This document shows positions 1 to 8,335 of a stretch of DNA of 64,000 bases, one piece after another (position 1 is the first letter of the stretch; each line of letters begins with the position of its first letter). Source of the DNA: JABMQW01 sp964439935 (lineage in GTDB: Bacteria; Fidelibacterota; Marinisomatia; Marinisomatales; TCS56). The DNA is taken from assembly GCA_964439935.1 (NCBI GenBank), contig CAYTPW010000007.1:62001-126000 (forward strand). Reading direction: 5' to 3'. The notes beneath the pieces are model-generated. The model ran no database searches. It was given only the letters and a program-made list of their open reading frames with translations, and had not been told where the DNA came from. Made by a program: the position numbers and the translations under genes.

Positions 1-1131
1 CTTGGAATCGCTAATTCTGTTGCATCTATAATCGTTGCGGCACTGGCTCCATTCCTGGGCGCAATTGCCGATAAGGGGACAGCCAAAAGAAAATTTTTAA
101 TAACATTCGGATCCCTTGGTGTAGTAATGACCGGTGGCCTCTGGATGGTTGCTCAAGGGCACTGGCAAATGGCAGTGATTTTATACGTGCTGGCTACAGT
201 TGGTTTTTCAGGGAGCAATATATTTTATGATTCGCTGCTTCCTAGTATAGCATCTAAAAAGAAAGTAGATTATGCCTCTTCGCTGGGATTCTCTCTGGGT
301 TACCTGGGTGGCGGTATTTTATTCTTAGTCAATGTAATTATGTACCTAAAACCAGATTTGTTTGGTATACCGGATCAGTCAACAGCTATCAGACTTTCGT
401 TTGTATCAGTCGCAATTTGGTGGGCAGCATTCACAATACCCCTGCTTTTATGGGTTGAAGAACCGAAGATTAATCAGCCAGTTAGCCTTATTAAAGCGAT
501 ACCACTGGGGTGGATTCAATTGAGAAGCACTTTTCGAGACATTAAACATCTGAAAATTGTAGGTATGTTTTTGCTGGCTTATTGGCTGTATATTGATGGT
601 GTAGATACTATTGTCCGGATGGCGATCAGTTTCGGGGTAGATTTGAATTTTCCGCAGTCTTCCCTGATAATCGCCTTGCTTATGGTACAATTCTTGGCAT
701 TCCCATTTACTATGATATACTATAGAATTTCCAAAAATGTCGGCATAAAAAAAGCGATTATGTTTGGGATACTGGGTTATGGAGTTATCACCTTTTTGGG
801 ATATTTCATGAATTCGGTCTGGCATTTTTATGCCCTGGCAGTATTAATCAGCATGTTCCAGGGCGGTATCCAGGCCTTGAGTCGCAGTATCTACTCACGA
901 ATCATACCAAAAGAAAAAGCCGCTGAATTTTACGGTTTCTATAATATGCTGGGTAAATTTGCCGCTGTGATAGGACCGGTTATGATGGGGAGTATAACCT
1001 ATGTGACCGGCAATCCGAGATTCGGGATTCTATCAATTCTTCTACTTTTTATTTTTGGAGGTTACTTCCTTATGAAAGTTGATATTGATGAAGGAGAGCG
1101 GATGGCTAAGGAATTTTTGGCTAAGGAGTAA
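1..1131 (+). CDS. MFS transporter, UMF1/Atg22-like family (5' end cut off)
   Basis: This is an integral membrane transporter of the major facilitator superfamily. The reading frame is open from base 1, so the start and about the first two helices lie outside the window; 376 codons are visible. Near the left edge, GAIADKGTAKRK matches the cytoplasmic loop motif A of MFS proteins (G-x-x-A-D-x-G). About ten hydrophobic segments follow, with a break near the middle. The SNIFYDSLLP stretch and the late FQGGIQALSRSIYSRIIP stretch are typical of the UMF1 family, whose substrates are mostly unknown. The ATG at 127 is internal and should not be taken as the start. The substrate cannot be inferred. Confidence 0.85.
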   Translation, partial: LGIANSVASIIVAALAPFLGAIADKGTAKRKFLITFGSLGVVMTGGLWMVAQGHWQMAVILYVLATVGFSGSNIFYDSLLPSIASKKKVDYASSLGFSLGYLGGGILFLVNVIMYLKPDLFGIPDQSTAIRLSFVSVAIWWAAFTIPLLLWVEEPKINQPVSLIKAIPLGWIQLRSTFRDIKHLKIVGMFLLAYWLYIDGVDTIVRMAISFGVDLNFPQSSLIIALLMVQFLAFPFTMIYYRISKNVGIKKAIMFGILGYGVITFLGYFMNSVWHFYALAVLISMFQGGIQALSRSIYSRIIPKEKAAEFYGFYNMLGKFAAVIGPVMMGSITYVTGNPRFGILSILLLFIFGGYFLMKVDIDEGERMAKEFLAKE

Positions 1132-1206
1132 AATAGAAATCTCCCTACTCAATTATATTTAAATAGCTGAATTGCTGGAACAAAACTACACGAGCCGGTG
1201 TTACTG

Positions 1207-1224
1207 TTTGAACAAACGTTCAAA
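1207..1224. promoter_or_regulatory. Perfect inverted repeat, candidate metal-sensor operator
   Basis: TTTGAAC and GTTCAAA form a perfect 7-bp inverted repeat with a 4-base spacer. It ends 12 bases before the ATG of the HMA metal-binding protein. The TGAAC-N4-GTTCA layout resembles ArsR/SmtB-family operators and also fits some TetR-family sites. No regulator gene is adjacent in the window, so its assignment to a metal sensor rests on the downstream gene. Confidence 0.5.
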
Positions 1225-1236
1225 TAACGGAGATAA

Positions 1237-1608
1237 ATGATGAAAAAACGACTCACTGTGATACTATTTGTACTGGTAACTGGAATTCTCTTTGTTGGAG
1301 TTTTACCGGCCAGTGACACAAAATCAACAACCCTGGATGTTAAGGGGATGACCTGCGGTGACTGCGAAACAAAAGTGTCAACTGCATTGAAGGCGGTTGA
1401 TGGTGTCAATGATGTAACAGTAGACCACTCAACCGGTAAAGCCCTCGTGACCTATGATGCCGATCTGGTGACAATGGATATGATGAAAATGGCTGTAAAA
1501 ACAGCTGGTTTTAAGGTTAGTAAAAAATCTTGGCTTAAAAAGAGCAAGCAATCTGCCAGCTGTGGTTCAGGCAATTGTTGTGCTAGTAAAGGTGGAACCA
1601 GTATTTGA
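1237..1608 (+). CDS. Secreted heavy-metal-associated (HMA) domain protein, MerP-like
   Basis: A 123-residue exported metal-binding protein. Residues 1 to about 25 are a basic and hydrophobic signal peptide ending near LPASD. An HMA ferredoxin-like fold follows (about 31-95), with the classical GMTCGDC metal loop whose cysteines are C40 and C43. After a lysine-rich linker, the C-terminus has a second cysteine cluster (C109, C114, C115), which is unusual for MerP-type proteins and may be an extra metal site. Two ATGs lie in tandem (1237 and 1240), 4-6 bases after a CGGAG ribosome site. The palindrome just upstream suggests metal-responsive control. Mercury, copper or another soft metal are all possible. 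Confidence 0.85.
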   Translation: MMKKRLTVILFVLVTGILFVGVLPASDTKSTTLDVKGMTCGDCETKVSTALKAVDGVNDVTVDHSTGKALVTYDADLVTMDMMKMAVKTAGFKVSKKSWLKKSKQSASCGSGNCCASKGGTSI

Positions 1609-1638
1609 TAAAAAAGGAAATTTTACTTCAAAAAAATA

Positions 1639-1665
1639 TTGACAGTAATAATTTCGCGCTATAAA
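1639..1665 (+). promoter_or_regulatory. Sigma-70-like promoter candidate
   Basis: TTGACA at 1639-1644 matches the -35 consensus, and TATAAA at 1660-1665 is one base from the -10 consensus. The 15-base spacer is 2 shorter than ideal. Transcription would begin close to 1672, directly before the hairpin at 1676-1748. Confidence 0.35.
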
Positions 1666-1675
1666 CTTCAACCGC

Positions 1676-1748
1676 AGGCCCCGCAAAAGTGGCGTGCTCT
1701 TCAGAGGAAAAAATTTTTCTCGAGGGTATTATGCGGGGCTTTTCTTTT
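1676..1748 (+). terminator. GC-rich hairpin with T-rich tail (terminator or short structured RNA)
   Basis: GCCCCGCA at 1678-1685 pairs with TGCGGGGC at 1732-1739, extended by a G-U and an A-T pair. TTTTCTTTT follows. The 46-base loop contains its own smaller A/T hairpin (AGAGG-A6 against T5-CTC), so the structure is nested. It may terminate the HMA gene transcript or form the 3' end of a small RNA started at the preceding promoter-like pair. Confidence 0.5.
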
Positions 1749-1930
1749 ACTCCACCGAATAGAGAATTCATTATTAATATAAGGTTTGAATCACTGGAAC
1801 AATAATTCCAGTCTGTAACCCAAGATTCGAGCACTTCCGTTTTCATTCCGAAAATATGGTTTATAAATCAAGTTTTGCGGAATTGAAAGGTAAAATATTT
1901 TAAATTCCGACTAAGCTTGGTTATTCAGAT

Positions 1931-2857
1931 TTGAAGTTAACTATCTTAATTACAGTTATCGCTGTAGTCTTCAGCAGCTGTTCCCTGATGACTCATCGCA
2001 TTAAGGAACCGATCCTGCTGGATCGGGAGCCACGAGTATCATTTCGCTATGAATACAAAAGTGTTCTGGTTAGTGTACCGTATTTTATTGAAGATCGACA
2101 ACCTGATATTATCAATTTCAAATTATCACACCGTGCCGATCCATCACTGACTTTGATTGAGCAGGATTTTCCGGCCGGAGCGTCACTGCAGTTGCTGGTT
2201 CCCAGAGGCATTTTAAATCCTGACCCGATGGGTAATTTGGCAGTAATAAAGCCGCTGGGAGGCGATTTCGAAACCAGAAAGATTTTATTTTCCTACGAAG
2301 AACTTCCAGTTATCAACCTTTCCCAGGTATTGATTCGTGAACATCCCTTTGTGGTGACCGGTACAGTGCTACAACGCGCAAACAATCAGCCTGTAACTGG
2401 TGCGCGGTTGGCTCTTGTCGCCCGCACCCAAAATACCGTTTACGGTAATACCCAAACCGACAGCACCGGTTTTTTCCGATTTGAATTGAAAAACAGATTT
2501 GGGACAGCAGCCGACTATTATCTGCGGGTTGAAACCGATTTCCAATACCCAAATCGGCTTGTTCCAGTTAGTTTTGATGCTGAACGTCAGTTCGATACGG
2601 AAATTTTATTGGGAGTAAGTCAAGCTGGGGCCAATGGTGTTGCCTACCGGGTGATGGAAAATGGGACCCCGTTTCGCCAGGGACCGGAAAATGGTGCGGA
2701 AATACAATTTTTTCTGGCTGCCGGAGATATTATTACCGTTATAAAAGTAGCTGGAAACCGGTTGTATGGATTCGTTGAGATGGTGACCAGCAATGAATCT
2801 GAGGTACAGCCGGTATACGGATGGATTCAGGATCGGGACGTTGAATTAAGCGAATGA
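1931..2857 (+). CDS. Lipoprotein with carboxypeptidase-regulatory-like and SH3-like regions
   Basis: A 308-residue predicted lipoprotein, starting at TTG. The signal peptide ends in a lipobox (VFSSC, Cys17). Residues 18 to about 130 are a beta-rich region I do not recognise. Residues about 138-225 (FVVTGTVLQ...GARLALVAR...TDSTGFFRFEL) look like a carboxypeptidase regulatory-like (transthyretin-like) beta sandwich. Residues about 235-305 (GVAYRVMENGTPFRQGP...YGWIQDRDVELSE) resemble a bacterial SH3 domain, which suggests contact with the cell wall or a surface partner. The gene overlaps the next by ATGA, so the two are co-translated. The exact role is unknown. Confidence 0.75.
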   Translation: MKLTILITVIAVVFSSCSLMTHRIKEPILLDREPRVSFRYEYKSVLVSVPYFIEDRQPDIINFKLSHRADPSLTLIEQDFPAGASLQLLVPRGILNPDPMGNLAVIKPLGGDFETRKILFSYEELPVINLSQVLIREHPFVVTGTVLQRANNQPVTGARLALVARTQNTVYGNTQTDSTGFFRFELKNRFGTAADYYLRVETDFQYPNRLVPVSFDAERQFDTEILLGVSQAGANGVAYRVMENGTPFRQGPENGAEIQFFLAAGDIITVIKVAGNRLYGFVEMVTSNESEVQPVYGWIQDRDVELSE

Positions 2858-3318
2858 TTAAGTCATCCAATTATTTGTTACTGGGCATCTTTGTGGTTGC
2901 ATTTACCGGTGCGCAGGTACCGGTTACAATTTTAAGTATTCCCGCTGGAGCCAATGTGACTGTGGACTTTAACGAGATTGGTGTAACCCCGATAAATAAT
3001 CATGAATTCACGGCTGGCAGCTACACATTCGAAGTGGAATTGGATGGCTATGCAAAAATTATCAAAACGGTTGATTTTCATGAAGCTAAACACTTGGAAA
3101 TCGAATTTCGCCTGAATGAATTGTTATCGGTCCGGTTTACATCAAAAATACCTGATTTGAAATTTGAAACCGGCGGGCAAACCTGGGAAGATCGTAAAGT
3201 TAAATTGCAGATGGAAGCAGGTCAGCACCGGATTATTGTTTATTCCGGATTTATGCGGATTGATTCGATTATTATAAATGTAAACAGTCCTATGGATTTT
3301 ATTTATGATCCGAATTGA
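2854..3318 (+). CDS. Secreted PEGA-domain protein
   Basis: A 154-residue exported protein. An N-terminal signal peptide (about residues 1-20, ending near TGAQ) precedes a PEGA-type surface domain (about 22-75). The hallmark pattern is visible: TILSIPAGANVTVDFNEIGVTP followed by GSYTFEVELDGY. The remaining 80 residues are beta-rich and may be a second degenerate PEGA copy. The start codon overlaps the stop of the upstream lipoprotein gene (ATGA), which makes a two-gene envelope operon. PEGA domains are common in surface-layer and adhesion proteins; no enzyme function is expected. Confidence 0.75.
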   Translation: MIKSSNYLLLGIFVVAFTGAQVPVTILSIPAGANVTVDFNEIGVTPINNHEFTAGSYTFEVELDGYAKIIKTVDFHEAKHLEIEFRLNELLSVRFTSKIPDLKFETGGQTWEDRKVKLQMEAGQHRIIVYSGFMRIDSIIINVNSPMDFIYDPN

Positions 3319-3515
3319 TGGTACTGGCAGTCTGAAAAAACCAGGTTGAACTAAACAGGATAAACTTATCCATTTTAGTTGTTGGGGGCTTTGGTTATGC
3401 GTAAATTTTTGTCTGCTTATTACAGATTTAATATCAAGTTTGCCAAATCCCAGTTCATAATATTTTAAATCATTCTACTCTAACAATCACATTAGGAAAC
3501 AGGAGCTAAACAACC

Positions 3516-5453
3516 ATGTCTGAAAAGATATACAAGCCATCAAAAAATGCTTCCGACAATGCCTGGATCAACAACCTGGACCAGTACCAGGAGATCTATA
3601 ATAAATCGGTTGCGGATCCCGATGCATTTTGGGCGGAAATTGCTGAACGTCTCACCTGGTATAAAAAATGGGACAAAGTTCAGGAATTTGATTTCGTTGA
3701 TGCAAACATTAAATATTTCACCGGCGGAAAACTAAATGTCAGTTACAATTGTCTGGATCGACATGTCATCGCCGGTCATGGAGATCAGAAAGCATTGATC
3801 TGGGAAGGTAATGATCCCAGTGAATCAAAGTCATACACTTACGCCGAATTGCTGGTTGAAGTGCAGAAATTCGCCAATTTCCTGAAGGATATCGGCGTTG
3901 AAAAAGGTGATCGAGTCTGTCTGTACATGCAGATGATTCCTGAGCTGGCAATTGCCATGCTGGCCTGCACCCGCATAGGAGCGGTTCATTCAATCGTTTT
4001 TGGTGCTTTCAGTTCTGATTCCCTTAGGGACCGGATCAACGATTCCAGCTGCAAAATCCTGATCACCCAGGATACCGGCGTTCGTGGCACAAAATTAAAT
4101 ATTCCCATGAAAATCAATGCTGACAAGGCGGTTGATGAATGTCCTTCGATTGAGCATGTTATTGTAGTAAAAAGAACCGGTGAACCGGTTAATATGGTTG
4201 AAGGTCGTGATCTCTGGTGGCATGATGGTGTGGCCAAAGCAGCGGCAGTCTGCGAACCGGAACAAATGGATGCGGAAGATCCTTTATTCATTCTTTATAC
4301 CTCCGGATCGACCGGCAAACCGAAAGGTGTGCTCCATACCACTGGCGGTTATTTGGTTTACACTTCCTACACCCACGAATTGATCTTCGATTATCATGAA
4401 GGTGACATTTATTGGTGTACTGCTGACATCGGCTGGGTTACCGGTCACTCATACATCGTTTATGGTCCGCTTGCCAATCGGGCTGTCACTGTCATGTTTG
4501 AAGGTGTACCCAATTATCCTGATTTCGGCCGTTTCTGGGATATCGTTGACAAACATGAAATCAATATTTTTTACACGGCACCCACCGCTCTGCGAGCCCT
4601 GATGAGAGAAGGTAATGACTGGGTAACCAAGCATGACCTTTCCAGCCTGCGCCTGCTGGGTACGGTTGGCGAACCGATCAAAGAACCGGAATGGAATTGG
4701 TACTATAATATTGTTGGTGGTGGAAAAAGTCCGATCGTAGATACCTGGTGGCAGACAGAAACCGGTGGAATACTGATTACACCGCTACCCGGTGCGACAC
4801 CATTAAAGCCCGGCTCTGCGACCCTGCCGTTCTTTGGCGTTCAACCGGTTCTGCTAACGGAAGATGGAAAAGAGATTGAAGGAAATAGTGTCTCCGGTCT
4901 GTTGGCCATTAAATCATCCTGGCCCGGTATTATGCGTACACTATATGGCGATCACCCCAGATTTAAGCAAACCTATTTCGCACTTTATCCCGGCTACTAT
5001 CTGACTGGCGATGGCGCACGTCGCGACGAAGATGGTTATTACTGGATTACCGGTAGAGTCGATGATGTTTTGAATATTTCCGGCCACCGGATTGGTACCG
5101 CTGAAGTGGAAGGGGCAATCGGTAAAGCTAACAATGTGGCCGAAGCTGCTGTGGTTGGATTTCCCCATGATATCAAAGGTCAGGGCATCTATGCCTACGT
5201 GACTTTGATGAGTGGTGTGGATCCGACACCGGAAATTGAAAAGGATATTATCCAGACCGTGCGCCGGGAGATTGGACCCCACGCTTCACCGGATAAAATC
5301 CAATTTACACCGGCCCTGCCGAAAACGCGTTCCGGGAAAATCATGCGCCGCATTCTACGGAAGATATCAGAAAATGAAATCGATAAACTCGGCGACATTT
5401 CAACCCTGGCAGATCCCAGTGTTGTGACTTCGCTGGTGGAAGGTCGCAAATAA
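3516..5453 (+). CDS. acs: Acetyl-CoA synthetase (AMP-forming)
   Basis: Converts acetate, ATP and CoA into acetyl-CoA, AMP and pyrophosphate in the cytoplasm. At 645 residues it has the usual full length. Family motifs are in place: the N-terminal ACS cap, the phosphate-binding loop YTSGSTGKPKG near residue 260, WWQTETGG near 410, the hinge/ATP region YYLTGDGARRDEDGYYWITGR near 495-515, and the C-terminal PKTRSGKIMRR near 601. The lysine of that last motif is the acetylation-controlled catalytic lysine of Acs. An AGGAG ribosome site precedes the ATG. A hairpin terminator closes the gene, so it is monocistronic. The identification is secure. Confidence 0.97.
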   Translation: MSEKIYKPSKNASDNAWINNLDQYQEIYNKSVADPDAFWAEIAERLTWYKKWDKVQEFDFVDANIKYFTGGKLNVSYNCLDRHVIAGHGDQKALIWEGNDPSESKSYTYAELLVEVQKFANFLKDIGVEKGDRVCLYMQMIPELAIAMLACTRIGAVHSIVFGAFSSDSLRDRINDSSCKILITQDTGVRGTKLNIPMKINADKAVDECPSIEHVIVVKRTGEPVNMVEGRDLWWHDGVAKAAAVCEPEQMDAEDPLFILYTSGSTGKPKGVLHTTGGYLVYTSYTHELIFDYHEGDIYWCTADIGWVTGHSYIVYGPLANRAVTVMFEGVPNYPDFGRFWDIVDKHEINIFYTAPTALRALMREGNDWVTKHDLSSLRLLGTVGEPIKEPEWNWYYNIVGGGKSPIVDTWWQTETGGILITPLPGATPLKPGSATLPFFGVQPVLLTEDGKEIEGNSVSGLLAIKSSWPGIMRTLYGDHPRFKQTYFALYPGYYLTGDGARRDEDGYYWITGRVDDVLNISGHRIGTAEVEGAIGKANNVAEAAVVGFPHDIKGQGIYAYVTLMSGVDPTPEIEKDIIQTVRREIGPHASPDKIQFTPALPKTRSGKIMRRILRKISENEIDKLGDISTLADPSVVTSLVEGRK

Positions 5454-5481
5454 ATCCGGGGAACGAAACCAGCAAATAATA

Positions 5482-5508
5482 AAGGGGCTTCCGCAGAAGC
5501 CCCTTTTT
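5482..5508 (+). terminator. Rho-independent terminator after acs
   Basis: A perfect 10-bp stem (AAGGGGCTTC with GAAGCCCCTT) around the tetraloop CGCA is followed by a run of T. It lies 28 bases after the acs stop codon. Confidence 0.92.
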
Positions 5509-5563
5509 ATATCCGATAATGTAGTTGTGGACAAAAGTCCCTATAGGTCAAACTGGGGATGGA

Positions 5564-5761
5564 CTAAGCATTTTTTAATTCACCGACCTGGCAAATCGCT
5601 TCGCCGCAGGAGCATACGATAAAATCCAGATCCTGCATGCCAGCATAATCATTATAACTAGGACTCCAGCGCTGACCACAGTGCTCACAATACAAATCAT
5701 TCTGGTAATATAAACACTGATGCTCCTCGGAAATAGCAGGTCTAATTGTGGCGTACTCCAT
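5564..5761 (-). CDS. Small zinc-ribbon-like protein
   Basis: A 65-residue protein with paired cysteines: CEHC in the middle and CSC-G near the C-terminus, the spacing expected of a small zinc ribbon. I start it at the ATG at 5761 because AAAGGA lies 6-7 bases upstream of it; an in-frame TTG 15 bases further up would place the ribosome site inside the gene. It stands alone on the minus strand between acs and pepA. The sequence is not assigned to a named family. It may bind nucleic acid or be a metal-binding accessory protein. Confidence 0.65.
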   Translation of the reverse strand: MEYATIRPAISEEHQCLYYQNDLYCEHCGQRWSPSYNDYAGMQDLDFIVCSCGEAICQVGELKNA

Positions 5762-5941
5762 AATAAATCCTTTCAAATCTGCTCAGCGGTGTACAAAAGG
5801 CGTACAAATATTAGTAATGTTACATCAATTAGGCAAGTGGTATCTGGAATATATGTTGAGTAATTATCAGCAGATAATCTAATTTCCCGCGCCTCGTAAT
5901 ATGTTAATAAAGAAATAATAAGTCATTATACAGGAGACAAC

Positions 5942-7399
5942 ATGGCTCATTTGAAGCAAGTAACCAGTACCGATAAGCTTTGGAAAGATGTAGCGTTTGA
6001 TCTGATTGCTCTAGGCGTTTTTGAGGATATTGAGTTGACCCAGCTAGGCCAGGAAATTGATACAGCGCTCGGGGGACAAATTAGTGCAGCTATCAGGAAA
6101 GGTGATTTAAAAGGTAAAGCAATGGATACCACTCAGTTTTTCGGGACTGATATTCGTGTACTCATTGTTGGATTGGGAAAAAAAGAAAAATTTGATTTTG
6201 AAGTTGTACGCAGAGCAGCTGCCCAAGCTGCCAAAACAGCAATCTCTAGGAAATATAGCAGACTGGCTCTTGAAATATTCGGCGGCGATCTATCAGCAAG
6301 CCAGGCTCTGGCCGAGGGTGTTATCCTTGGTAGCTATCAATTCCATGATTATAAGAAGGACGATGACGATCAATTTGAATTGAAAAGCGCTGTAGTTTTG
6401 AATGGTGATGAAGCCGATGTTGATAAAGGCAGTAAGTTTGGTAATGCCGTATGTCTGGCCCGGGATTTGGGGAATCATCCGGGCAATGTTGCCACACCGA
6501 CTTTCCTGGCTGGTGTAGCATCTGATATCGCCCAGGAAGGTGGAATGAAGCTGAATGTGTTTGATCGGGAGGAATTTACTACAATGGGTATGGGTGCTTT
6601 GGCAGGCGTTGCCAGTGGTACCGATGAGCCACCCAAGTTTATCCTTTTGGAATATAATGGTGGCGGTGATGAAAAACCAGTCGCCCTGATCGGTAAAGGC
6701 CTTACTTTCGATAGTGGCGGAATCTCGATAAAACCGGGTGCATCGATGGATGAGATGAAGTTCGATATGTGTGGATCAGCGGTTGTACTGGGCATTATGA
6801 AAGCTGTGGCTGCCTTAAAACCGAAGATGAATGTGGTGGCTGCGATTCCTGCCACAGAAAATCTAAGCGGTGGCAAAGCCTATAAACCTGGTGATATTCT
6901 CACAGCCTATAATGGTAAAACCATTGAAGTGCTGAATACTGATGCCGAAGGAAGAATCATCCTGGCAGATGCGCTATCATACGTAAGTAAACATTACGAT
7001 CCTGAATTCATTTTTGATTTTGCTACGCTCACCGGGGCAGTATTGATTGCATTGGGGCATATTGCCACCGGTATTCTAGGAAATGATGATAAATTGATTG
7101 CCCGGGTTCTGGAAGCAGCTCAAATCAGCGGTGAAAAATTCTGGCAATTACCACTGTGGGACGAATACTGCGAGCATGTGAAATCCAAGATTGCCGATGT
7201 TAAAAATGTCGGTAAAGCCCGCCAGGCGGGTACGATCGCCGGGGCAGCCTTTCTAAAGGAATTTGTCCAGGAAGATATTCCGTGGGTGCATTTCGATATC
7301 GCTGGCAGCGCCTGGAGCGATGAGGATATTCCGTATTTCGTTAAAAAAACAGCCACAGGAACTGTGATTCGAACTGTACTGCAGGTAATGGGTGTTTGA
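5942..7399 (+). CDS. pepA: Leucyl aminopeptidase, M17 family
   Basis: A cytosolic two-metal aminopeptidase of 485 residues that removes N-terminal residues from peptides. The M17 signature NTDAEGR lies near residue 331. Metal-site residues are seen in GKGLTFDSGGISIKP (about 251-265, Lys and Asp) and in DEMKFDMCGSA just after it. The N-terminal macro-like domain (about 1-160) is more divergent, as usual. A CAGGAGA ribosome site sits before the ATG, and a strong terminator follows the gene. In some bacteria PepA also binds DNA in plasmid resolution and gene control; nothing here addresses that. Confidence 0.95.
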   Translation: MAHLKQVTSTDKLWKDVAFDLIALGVFEDIELTQLGQEIDTALGGQISAAIRKGDLKGKAMDTTQFFGTDIRVLIVGLGKKEKFDFEVVRRAAAQAAKTAISRKYSRLALEIFGGDLSASQALAEGVILGSYQFHDYKKDDDDQFELKSAVVLNGDEADVDKGSKFGNAVCLARDLGNHPGNVATPTFLAGVASDIAQEGGMKLNVFDREEFTTMGMGALAGVASGTDEPPKFILLEYNGGGDEKPVALIGKGLTFDSGGISIKPGASMDEMKFDMCGSAVVLGIMKAVAALKPKMNVVAAIPATENLSGGKAYKPGDILTAYNGKTIEVLNTDAEGRIILADALSYVSKHYDPEFIFDFATLTGAVLIALGHIATGILGNDDKLIARVLEAAQISGEKFWQLPLWDEYCEHVKSKIADVKNVGKARQAGTIAGAAFLKEFVQEDIPWVHFDIAGSAWSDEDIPYFVKKTATGTVIRTVLQVMGV

Positions 7400-7432
7400 T
7401 TCCAGCTAAACCCCTATAATAGACAATTGTTT

Positions 7433-7474
7433 TCGCCCCCGTTGCGCATAGCATATCCGGGGGCGATTTTATTT
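7433..7474 (+). terminator. Rho-independent terminator after pepA
   Basis: TCGCCCCCG pairs with CGGGGGCGA around a 16-base loop, followed by TTTTATTT. It lies 33 bases after the pepA stop. Confidence 0.85.
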
Positions 7475-7518
7475 ATGACCGCATTTATTTAATTTTCAAC
7501 ATTCTAATTGGAGGACTT

Positions 7519-8091
7519 ATGGCGGATTATCCTGATCGGGCGGAAGCCCTGGAATTGCTTTATGAGTATACAAAATCGGAATCGCTCCGAAAGCACGGTT
7601 TGGCGGTGGAGCAGGTAATGCGTGTGCTGGCCAGGAAATATGGCGAAGACGAGGAATTGTGGGGAATCACCGGACTGTTACATGATTTCGATTATGAAAA
7701 ATTTCCCACTGCCGAGGAACATCCTTATAAAGGCAATGAAATCCTAAAGGAGAAAGGCTACCCTGATGATATGCGCCTGGCAATCATGGGCCACGCTGAT
7801 TATACTGGAGTACCCCGTGCAAAATTGATGGCCAAAGTCTTATTTTCCTGCGATGAATTATCCGGGTTCATTTTTGCCGTCACTTATGTTCGTCCATCCA
7901 GATCGATCATGGATGTTAAAGTGAAATCGGTGACTAAAAAATTAAAGGACCGCAGCTTTGCCGCCAAGGTCAGCCGGGAGGATGTGGAACAGGGTATCTT
8001 GGAATTAGGCGTGGACCGCGCTAAGCATATCCAGTTTGTTATTGAAGCCATGCAGGAAAAAGCCGAAGAACTGGGTCTGGCCGGAAATTGA
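7519..8091 (+). CDS. HD-domain protein (HDIG-like phosphohydrolase)
   Basis: A 190-residue cytosolic protein of the HD metal-dependent phosphohydrolase superfamily. The early histidine lies in SLRKHGLAVEQVM, the paired HD in LLHDFDYEKFP (about residues 53-56), and later His and Asp residues in HPYKGNEIL, MGHADYTG and SCDELSGF. These are the expected metal ligands. The layout matches small stand-alone HDIG proteins annotated as hydrolases of nucleotides or phosphate esters; the substrate is unknown. A GGAGGA ribosome site precedes the ATG. The gene follows the pepA terminator and converges on the minus-strand PepSY-like gene. Confidence 0.85.
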   Translation: MADYPDRAEALELLYEYTKSESLRKHGLAVEQVMRVLARKYGEDEELWGITGLLHDFDYEKFPTAEEHPYKGNEILKEKGYPDDMRLAIMGHADYTGVPRAKLMAKVLFSCDELSGFIFAVTYVRPSRSIMDVKVKSVTKKLKDRSFAAKVSREDVEQGILELGVDRAKHIQFVIEAMQEKAEELGLAGN

Positions 8092-8168
8092 TTTTATCTA
8101 ATTGGTCGCCGCCTCAGCAGGTCAACTGCACCCTGAAACGATACAGCAGCTAAACCCGTTCAATCATC

Positions 8169-8335
8169 CTAGTCTTCGTGTTCGGTATCATGATCATCTT
8201 CATGATGGAGGTCGTGATCTTGGTCGTGATCGCCCGTATGGTCGCCGTCGTGATCACCGGAATGGTCGCTGTCATGGTCACTGGAATGGTCACCACCGTG
8301 ATCACCGGTGTGTGCTCCGCTGTGGTCATCGGCAT
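8169..8335. repeat. Degenerate short tandem repeat encoding the His/Asp tail
   Basis: On the plus strand, units of about 12 bases built from GTGATC/TGGTCA with A/C/G changes recur across this stretch. They encode the Asp-His tail on the minus strand. The plus-strand frames through it give Arg/His-rich or Thr/Ile-rich nonsense. Confidence 0.7.

Larger units (their letters stand above)
1609..1930. other. Intergenic region with promoter-like and terminator-like signals
   Basis: This 322-base gap holds no convincing gene. It contains a TTGACA/TATAAA pair at 1639-1665, a strong hairpin with a T-rich tail at 1676-1748, and then about 180 AT-rich bases before the TTG-started lipoprotein gene. The arrangement could encode a short RNA of about 75 bases or be a terminated leader. 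Confidence 0.4.

Noticed and set aside
127..1131. Transporter gene starting at the ATG at 127
   Set aside because: The frame continues without a stop to base 1 and encodes the MFS motif A there, so the ATG is internal.
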